NCBI GenBank assembly: GCA_012295275.1
Contig: CM022676.1
Span: 5,649,719-5,674,718 of the forward strand
Direction: 5' to 3'
DNA length: 25,000 nt
From: Chrysomallon squamiferum
Taxonomy: Eukaryota; Mollusca; Gastropoda; Neomphalida; Peltospiridae
A program made the position numbers and the translations under genes. Under the pieces are notes generated by a model. It was given only the letters and a program-made list of their open reading frames with translations, was not told the DNA's origin and did no database searches. Of this stretch, positions 1-7,913 are shown one piece after another; the first letter of the stretch is position 1, and every line of letters starts with the position of its first letter.

Positions 1-92
1 GTGTGTGTCTATGTAAACGTTCTATGTCTATGTAAACCCTCGCGTGTGTGTGTGATTGTGTGTGTGTATTTATATATCTATATCTATATCTA

Positions 93-138
<46 letters not shown>

Positions 139-279
139 ATATGTATATGCAAGTATTGTAGTGTATGTATATAGGTATGTGTATATGTGGGTTTTTGTGT
201 GTTTGAGTATACATATTTATGTATACGTATTTATGTATAGACATATATATGTATATATGTAGGTATGTATGCATGTATG

Positions 280-310
<31 letters not shown>

Positions 311-331
311 GTACCTATATATGTGTGAATG

Positions 332-378
<47 letters not shown>

Positions 379-945
379 TTGTATACATATGTACGTATGT
401 ATATAATGTATGAGAGTATATATGTATTATGTATGTACGTATATGTGTTTGTACAGACCCACATACATACATATATACACACATACAGATATACATAAAT
501 GTACACAGTAGAGGCAATAGTAATAGCAACAGCAATAATAATATTATTATTATTCTTGTTGTTGTTGTTGTTATTGTTATTGATGTTGATGTTATTGTTA
601 TTATTGTTCTCGTTGCTGTTATTATTATTTATTTATTTCTTTTAGATTTTAATAAATATTTATTACTTTAGTGTTAAAAAACTTCTTTTTTTTTTTCAGA
701 AGTAAATCAACTGAACAGATGAAAACAAACGGGAAGAAATTTAGAAATATTTTTAACAATTCTGCGAAATTCATAATTCTGAATACAATTAGATAAATGA
801 AAAATAAGTTGAACACAGTATACAATTTCCATCCAGAACTATTTAAAAAAAAAAATTTAAAAAAAAAAAATAAAAACTCAACACAGGATGCTGTGACGTT
901 TAGTTTCAACCGATGACAACGTAGAAAAATAAAATTATCCAAAAT
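1..945. repeat. Microsatellite-rich 5' flank of copy A
   Basis: GT and (TA)n runs (about 46-136) are followed by TATG/TGTA-type repeats to about 480. A trinucleotide-like GTT/ATT stretch (about 525-640) comes next, then AT-rich sequence with poly-A tracts (about 843-872) just before the gene. The same order occurs upstream of A' (24,311-25,000), and a related order upstream of C and C'. No convincing TATA box was picked out among the many TA runs. Confidence 0.8.
681..699 (+). promoter_or_regulatory. Possible 3' splice acceptor in the 5' leader of A
   Basis: A pyrimidine tract ends in TTTTTTCAG|A, 247 bases before the ATG. All four full copies keep a T-tract-CAG at this place, which suggests a spliced leader exon. 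No donor was identified, and RNA data would be needed. Confidence 0.35.
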
Positions 946-3134
946 ATGGAAGAAAAAATTAAAAATTTAACCGTGAGGACATCCGAAAGTGAAAACGCGA
1001 GTTTCGAACAGCAAGCAAATGAATGTGTTAAACACTACTTCCCAGATATTCTGACAAAGACTTACAGAATCCCAGCCGTTTACTTCCCTTCAGAGAATCT
1101 GAAGAAAAAAAAAGACGCGGATTACGAATTACTGGCCCAGAGTGACGAACCAACAGTCCACGGCGAAGAGGCAGAGAGACGCTTCATTGATGCTCTGGAA
1201 TCTATGAAGAAATTCCGTACAGAACATAAAGAAGAACCAATGATGATACTTTCCTGCTATAAATTCGAGAATTTTCTATGCAAGCAGATGAATAAATTCT
1301 CCGGAAAAAAGAAGGAGAACATGATGTCTTGTTACTGCATCTCAACCATGGAGTGTTTTTTTTCCAGGTTAAAGGGATCGAACAATACAAAGGCACCGGT
1401 CCGAAAAAAAAAAAGGATTCCCATCATAGAAATGTGAAGAAGTATGTAGAAACGAGCATCAAACAACTGATAAAGGATGAGGAGTTTTTCAATGAGGTTA
1501 TGAAGAATCTAAAGTTAAAAGTTGACATCAGCAAAATTGTTGTCTTACCCAATATCTCCAGGGATTACCTGATGAAGCTGGAAGCGAGTAAAGGTGCTTT
1601 GAAAGAAAATAATATGTTAAACAGCTGCATTTGCTCGGACGAAATACCCTTAACAGAAGACACGGCAAAGATCCGAGAGCAAAAATTAAACTGTTTGAAA
1701 AAGTGGTGTGAAAAATATATTCAGACGAAGAAGGGATTTAAAAATCCTGATGAATACAAGGAGGTGGTGAAGAGATACTGTGGCCTGATGTCTGTGGTGG
1801 AAATTCCAACAAGTAAAAGAGAAAAAGAGAAGCGAGGAGGTAAAGTTGAGGCGCGATCTCTGGGAGAGAGCGTTTCTGAACAAGGTTACAGAATGATGAG
1901 AATAATACTGACGAAAAAACAGGTCGACATTTTGAATAGTGACGAAAAACGGATCGTGATTGAAGGCGATTACGGGACGGGCAAAACTATTCTTCTTATC
2001 CTAAAAGCAAGACAGATTCTTAAACAGGGCAAGAAAATATGTCTGGCGAGCAGCCCGGGAACCAGCATAGTTCATTACTTGTACCATGCTGTAACTGAAG
2101 GACTGGAAAACAAAACAGATCTGGTGAAAGTTTTTCAAGGAAAATCACTCAAGTCGATAATTAAATACATCAACGAGGAATCGGCTCATTTGTTTTACGA
2201 CGAGTTCAGGATTTCTCAACAACGACGTCAGATGAAAATTAAGGATAAAATAAAATCTAAGGACAGCACAGTGTGGATAGTTAAAAGCAACTATGAAAAG
2301 TCTGACTCAGATGAAAACTACTTTGATGGCTTCGAGAAGATACAGTTTTGCAAACCACTCCGTTGTCCACTAAACATCCAGGACGTGATGAAGAATGGTG
2401 ACACATCAAAGTTTCCCTTCGTTGACCATAAAAAGCATAGAAGTGATAAAACGGTTTACCAGTGCGATAAATGTCAATCTGAAATCAGGGATATATTTTC
2501 TTCTCTAGGACTGAAAGTCAATGGACACGATATCTCTCAACCTCAAGCTTCTGCCACGACATCATCGTCGACGCGTTCAGAACAACATCCACCGAATCCC
2601 AGCCGTTCAGAAGGTGCCAGTAAACGTCATCAAGTCGCTGAAAAACACAGCGTTGACAACGTCAGTGAAGCTAGCACGCAGCAGTCACCTACCTCGGCGG
2701 GTTCACAAAATATGCGAAAAACAACATCACAACCAGTCAAAACTGTTTCTCCTGAACCTCTTTCATGGTCAGATGTGCTAGTGGTCACACAAGAACCTCT
2801 TTCAAAGCAAGAGTTAGGTTTTCCTGTCAAGTATCCTGCAGAACCTGAACCTCCAGTACAAAAAGAAACAGATCCCATACAACCTGAAAGATCGGGGAAA
2901 ACGGACAGTGATGAAGAAGAGATCAGTTTTGCCACATTCGAAAAGGATCATGTGTTGGGCAGCGCCGATTTTGCAGTGGGAACAGATAATGCTGTTGCCG
3001 TTATGGGAATTGAAAGGAAAATTGTAGTCATAGTGCATCGTGACCTAACAAAACAGCTTACTCGTGAAATGATGGACGAACTAAAACCATTCCTTTCTAG
3101 AAGTACCTCCTATCTTATATTTGTAAACTGTTAG
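946..3134 (+). CDS. NERD-like nuclease / SF1 ATPase, copy A (one -1 frameshift at a slippery A run)
   Basis: This copy is the same protein as copy C but split into two overlapping frames. The first frame (946-1437) gives the N-terminus and first nuclease helix and ends at a TGA. The second frame is open through the D-Q-x-K core, Walker A, Walker B, the HHCC site and the C-terminal block to the TAG at 3134. Relative to C, one base is missing after the TCC codon near residue 119. Reading AAA AAG at 1306-1311 and slipping back one base joins the frames with no gap in the alignment to C. After the lesion about 600 codons stay open, so it is recent, bypassed, or the second frame is translated alone. 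The N-terminal product alone lacks the catalytic D and Q-x-K. The linker differs from C (PPVQKETDPIQPERS in place of PSVKTDRDTVEPESS). It could also simply be a young pseudogene. Confidence 0.75.
1305..1311 (+). other. Candidate -1 ribosomal slippery heptamer (A_AAA_AAG) in copy A
   Basis: In the frame starting at 946 the codons are GGA AAA AAG AAG, so A_AAA_AAG falls exactly in the X_XXY_YYZ register. A -1 slip gives GAA GGA GAA CAT GAT, matching the EGEHD run of the intact copy. A_AAA_AAG is a known efficient -1 site in other systems. Whether it works here is inference, and no downstream pseudoknot was modelled. Confidence 0.45.
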
Positions 3135-3337
3135 AGAGACAATACAAACCATGACGGAATGTAATACTGCGTGCGTGTAATTGTGTGTATTTATTTATAT
3201 GTTTGTGTTTTTATCTTTCAAAGCACTTTCTACTATATAATTATGTTATTTCTTTTGTGTTTAATTTCTAATTGATTTAAGTACTAATTTTTTTCATATA
3301 CGTTTTTTATATTAATCTCGAGAGCTGTAAGTTGACT

Positions 3338-3343
3338 AATAAA
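3338..3343 (+). terminator. Poly(A) signal downstream of A
   Basis: AATAAA lies in the conserved context GTTGACTAATAAAACAG about 204 bases after the stop. A second AATAAA lies at 3398. The same motif follows B, C and unit D, and, on the minus strand, A' and B'. Confidence 0.6.
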
Positions 3344-3850
3344 ACAGTTAATTTCGTTTAGGTTTCATTTTTATTATTATTTAGGATTGGAGGATGAAAT
3401 AAATATCTGGGTGCCTTCAACAGGTTAAAGCTGATATCTTAAGGCAATGATGCTATATGTATATATATATATACATATACACATATATACAGCCAGCCTT
3501 TCTTCTGACAAAAGATTATGTATGTTTGCCAAGGTTTTTATTTGCCATGTTAGTAGGTATATAATAGACTTTTCTATTTCTGTGGTTTTTTCAAAAAGAG
3601 CTCGAAACTGACTTCATTATTTTGTTTATTCAGTGTTTAGGCTCTCGTAATGCTGTGTCTAGTATGACCAAAATTACATTCTTAATGTCCATGTCAACGA
3701 TCCGATGATTTATGACAAGTCTCAGGTTTCTTCTTGTATTTTTTGTATATACGATTACACGGTTCTTTTTATCTTGCCAGCGAGCTCGAGAATGATCGGT
3801 CTAAAGGAATGTAAAGTCAAACGTATTGTCAAATCAGAATGAATGTTTGC

Positions 3851-3930
<80 letters not shown>

Positions 3931-3943
3931 TGTGTGTGGGTGG
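3851..3943. repeat. (GT)n array, about 90 bp
   Basis: This is an almost pure GT run with a few GG breaks at the end. The same place in the other units has GT/CA at 5802-5842, 19183-19241 and 21293-21383. Confidence 0.95.
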
Positions 3944-4263
3944 GTGTGCGAGTGTGTGTGTGACTATGCAGTCTTCGTCTTCATATTTCAATGTTTCGAG
4001 TTACTGTAATTACGTAGCCCAGGTGATAGCATGAAAAGATTCTTTAGGTGTTTTAAGATCCCCTATTTACTTCATTAACCACGCAAATCAAGTACAAAGC
4101 TGTTTAACTCCAACACTGGAAATTCCTGTTTTCTTTGAAACCTCTGTTTCCAGGTAAATACACCTGGAGATTCCTATTACTCACAAAAAATAAAAGAAAT
4201 TCAGATAGTTTAGATAAAACACTGGAAATCTGTACTCACTTTGAAATGTTTCAAAAACTTTGA

Positions 4264-4500
4264 TTAACTCTCTCTCTCTGTCTCTCTGTCTCTCTATTTC
4301 TGTCTCTCTCTGTCTGTCTCTTTATCTCTGTCTCTCTATCTCTCTATATCTGTCTCCCAATCTCTGTGTCTCTATCTCGGTCTCTCTCTTTTTCTCTCCA
4401 TCTCTCTCTGTCTCTCTATCTCTCTGTCTTTCTGTCTCTCTATCTCTGTCTCTCTCTCTGACTCTCTCTCTGTCTGTCTCTCTATCTCGGTCTCCTATCT
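4264..4500. repeat. Imperfect (CT)n / (TCTG)n array adjoining B
   Basis: TCTCTCTC is interrupted by TCTG, TATC and CCAA. Its right end abuts the coding minisatellite directly, so it marks the breakpoint of the deletion that removed the front of gene B. The mirror array is at 20,630-20,985. Confidence 0.9.
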
Positions 4501-4950
4501 CAACCCGAAAGTTCTTTCAATTAGAGATCCCATACAACCCGATTGTTCAGTGAAAACAGATCGAGATCCCATACAATCCGAAGGTTCAGTGAAAACAGAT
4601 ACAGATCCCATAGAACCCGAAAGTTCAGTGAAAACAGATAGAGATCCCATACAACCCGAAAGTTCAGTGAAAACAGATAGAGATCCCATACAACCCGAAA
4701 GTTCAGTGAAAACAGATCGAGATCCCATACAACCCGAAAGTTCAGTGAAAACAGATCGAGATCCCATACAACCCGAAAGTTCAGTGAAAACAGATAGAGA
4801 TCCCATACAACCCGAAAGTTCAGTGAAAACAGATAGAGATCCCATACAACCCGAAATGTTCAGTGAAAACAGATCGAGATCCCATACAACCCGAAGGTTC
4901 AGTGAAAACAGATAGAGATCCCATACAACCCGAAAGTTCAGTGAAAACAG
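4501..4950 (+). repeat. 39-bp coding minisatellite in B (about 11 units)
   Basis: Units start with GAGATCCCATAC at 4524 and recur at 4563, 4602, 4641, 4680, 4719, 4758, 4797, 4836, 4876 and 4915. The step is exactly 39 except for one 40 caused by an inserted T. Variation is mainly GATAGA against GATCGA and a few single changes. Each unit encodes 13 residues, so expansion would keep frame. Full-length genes carry only one recognisable unit. Confidence 0.95.
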
Positions 4951-5144
4951 TGATGAAGAAGAGATCAGTTTCGCCCGATTTTGCAGTGGGAACAGATAAT
5001 GCTGTTGCCGTTATGGGAATTGAAAGGAAAATTGTAGTCATAGTGCATCGTGACTTAACAAAACAGCTTACTCGTGAAATGATGGACGAACTAAAACAAT
5101 TCCTTTCTAGAAGTACCTCCTATCTTATATTTGTAAACTGTTAG
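4501..5144 (+). pseudogene. 3' remnant B of the nuclease/ATPase gene with an expanded 39-bp coding repeat
   Basis: Only the end of the gene remains. A CT-rich microsatellite runs directly into about 11 copies of a 39-bp unit encoding the 13-residue phrase KTDRDPIQPESSV. This is followed by the C-terminal block from DFAVGTDNAVAVMGIE to the stop at 5144. The nuclease, Walker A, Walker B and HHCC parts are gone. Lesions relative to the full genes are a 1-base insertion in the ninth unit (near 4857), a 4-base deletion just before GATGAAGAAGAG, and a further deletion of about 30 bases removing the FEKDHVLG segment. The last 55 residues are almost identical to the full copies, with KQF for KPF. No plausible start exists except inside the repeat. 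I regard it as dead, although a transcript is possible because the 3' flank and AATAAA remain. Confidence 0.75.
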
Positions 5145-5797
5145 AGAATAGAAACCATGAGACAAAGTAATAGTGCGTGCATGTGTGCGTATGTCTGCGT
5201 GAAGCTTTATTTGTGAGAAAAATTCAGTATATATGCCAGTATTTCTGTGTGTCTGTATGTATGTATGTATAAATATATATATTAATGTTTGTATTTATAT
5301 GTTTGTGTGTTTATGTTGCAATATGCACTTCTACTACATAATTAAGTTACTTCTTTACTGTTTAAATTCCAGTTGATTTAAGTATAATTTTAGAGAGAGA
5401 ATACAAACCATGACGGAAAGTAATACTGCTTACGAGTAATATGTCATCTTGCAATCAGCACTTCTACTATATAATTAACTTACTTCTTTTGTGTTTAATT
5501 TCTAGTTGATTTAAGTACTAATTTTCTTCCTGTATAATTTTAGTGTTAACGTCGAGAGCTGTAAGTTGACAAATAAAAGATTTAATTTCAATAACTTTTT
5601 TATTATTATTATTTAGGATTGCAGGATAAAATAAATATTTGTTTGCTGTCTTAAGGTATCAGTTTTATCCTCCTCAGGTGGAATATACCAATGCTGCTCT
5701 GCTTAGCCTCGCTCAGACGAGTCATTCTCACGTTCAACAGGTTAAAGCTGATATCTAAAGGCAGTGGTTCTACTATATACAGATTGTTAAATCAGCA

Positions 5798-5846
<49 letters not shown>

Positions 5847-6140
5847 TGTGTGACTATGCAGTTTTCGTCTTTATATTTCAAAGTTTCGAGTTACTGTAAT
5901 TACGTAGCCCAGATTGTAGCCTGATAAAATTGTTCAGGTGTTTTAAATTCCCGCTTTGGTTCATTAACAATGCAGATAGTACCAACAAGTGCAAAACTGG
6001 TTAACTCCAACACAGGTAATTCCTGCTTTCTTTGAAAATACACCTGGAAATCTCTTATTAGTCACAGAGACAAATTACTCACATTTTGGATAAAACACTG
6101 AAAATCTGTATTGACATTGAAACGTTTCTCAAACTTTGAT
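5145..6140. other. Non-coding region downstream of B
   Basis: Two tandem partial copies of the gene 3' flank come first (the second begins near 5391 with TAGAGAGAGAATACAAACC). Next are a block with GCCTCGCTCAGACGAGTCATTC, a GT array (5802-5842) and the ACTATGCAG and CTCCAACAC blocks seen in every unit. I see no gene here. Confidence 0.7.
5572..5577 (+). terminator. Poly(A) signal downstream of B
   Basis: AATAAA lies in the context GTTGACAAATAAAAG. It sits in the second of two tandem partial copies of the 3' flank (about 5145-5392 and 5393-5640), so the distance from the stop is longer than for A. Confidence 0.5.
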
Positions 6141-6321
<181 letters not shown>

Positions 6322-6503
6322 TGTGTGTATATTTTATAGATTCCTTTTTATCTTTTTCTGTCGATATCAAGTTTTCATATCCACATCCTGCGTTTTCAAA
6401 ACACGTCTTAGTTATCCATCTGTATCTATTATTGTTGTTGTTTCATTATAAATCTGGAAACCGCACACACAAACACACACATATATACAGGTAGAATAAT
6501 AGA

Positions 6504-6506
<3 letters not shown>

Positions 6507-6557
<51 letters not shown>

Positions 6558-6643
6558 TTTAAACACATAATAGTAACAAAGGTATACTACTAGTACTAGC
6601 ACTACCAGTAGCAGATGTAGTAGTAGTAGTAGTAGTAGTAGTG
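6507..6643. repeat. (TAA)n and (TAG)n trinucleotide arrays
   Basis: ATA/TAA repeats (about 16 units) are followed 60 bp later by TAG repeats (about 8 units). The mirror holds (TAC)n of about 21 units at 18,425-18,489 and a TTA run at 18,560-18,603, so both arrays changed length independently. Confidence 0.93.
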
Positions 6644-7198
6644 TCCTTGTTTCTATTTTCAAAATCTGTAAGAATTAGAGGTCAAAGGTAGAATTTAGCC
6701 AAAAGAAGACCTAACTATAATTAAACAACATGTAAGAATACTATTAATAAAAGAACAAATCAGTTAATATTACGTATAGATAGGTGACACACAAACATAG
6801 AGATAAAAACTAATAGCAATCAAAGAAACAATGACAGAACAAAATTCGTCCGGGTGTAAGCTTCTATTTATAGGAGCAATAAGCAAAAAGGTATGACAAA
6901 GGTAGTCACTGATTATTCGTTGTATATGTCACTGAGAACAGAAGACCGATGATAGACGTAACTGTAATTAAGGTAAATATTTCTTTGTTTCTGTTTTCTT
7001 GTTTGTTTGTTTTAACAGACAGAGAACAGTTAAGAATAATATTAATTTAAGAACAAATCCGTTAATGTTAGGTGGACGGAGAGAAAGAGGTGACCCACAA
7101 ACAGAGATAGTAGTTATTGAAAAGATCAATTTGTAATTTGTCTCAACCTGTTTTTGTACGTAAATATGAATGCACTGTCTGTAGGTGTGTGTCTATAT

Positions 7199-7252
<54 letters not shown>

Positions 7253-7684
7253 ATGAACATTTTTTTTGTGTAAATATATATTTATTGTCCCTATGTGTGT
7301 TTACATATCTGGATATATATGCTAGAGTGTTTGTATGTATGTATATATAAGTATTTAAGTAATTACTATGTTTCAGTGTATGTTTATATGTATCTGTATA
7401 TGTATATGTGTGTCTGTTTACATAAATATATAGATCTTATATATATTTGTGTGTACGTATATGTGTTTGTATGGACCCACATACATATTTAGATACAGAT
7501 ACAGATATACAAACATGCACACAGTAGCAGCAATAGTTATAATAATACTAACAGCAGTATTATTATTATTGTTGTTGCTGTTATTATTATTAGATTTATT
7601 AGATTTTTACTATAATATTTTAATATTTATTAGATTTCTACTATAATATTTTAAGAAATATTTATTATTTTACAGTATGAAATC

Positions 7685-7697
7685 ATTCTTTTTTCAG
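7685..7697 (+). promoter_or_regulatory. Possible 3' splice acceptor in the 5' leader of C
   Basis: TTCTTTTTTCAG lies about 217 bases before the ATG, at the position matching the tract upstream of A. The surrounding sequence is otherwise AT-rich and diverged. Confidence 0.35.
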
Positions 7698-7913
7698 TAT
7701 ATCACAAATAAAATAACAGATTAAAACAACGCGAAGAAATTTAGAAACAATTTTAATAACACTGTGAAATTTGTAATTCAGAATACAATTAGTTAAAGGA
7801 AAAATAAATTCAACAAAGGATACAAATTGGACGAGCAAGTACAAAAAAAAAAAAAAAAAAAAAATTATACAAAATTCAATTTCAACTCATGACAAAAAAG
7901 AATTATCTAAAAT

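Larger units (their letters stand above)
3135..4260. other. Non-coding region between A and B
   Basis: This region holds the 3' flank of A with poly(A) signals, a stretch of about 430 bp unique to the A/A' units (3450-3840), then a long GT array. Next come the unit block around the phrase ACTATGCAGTCTTCG and the block around CTCCAACACTGGAAATTCC. No open frame outside repeats looks real. The mirror region is about 20,990-22,121. Confidence 0.7.

Noticed and set aside
56-535. Open frames rich in Tyr/Ile/Val/His
   Set aside because: They are translations of TA, GT and TATG microsatellites, open on both strands, with no protein-like composition.
2521-2935. Secondary frames of 86-101 codons inside the linker region, repeated in every copy
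   Set aside because: They overlap the main gene on both strands and are shadows of a Ser/Thr/Pro-rich coding stretch. Their recurrence follows from gene duplication.
3755-4034. Thr-His and Cys-Val repeat frames
   Set aside because: They are readings of the (GT)n array; likewise at 5691-5924, 21,217-21,408 and 14,118-14,309.
4501-4950. CRISPR-like array
   Set aside because: The 39-bp units are contiguous with no unique spacers, in frame with the gene C-terminus, and the context is eukaryotic.
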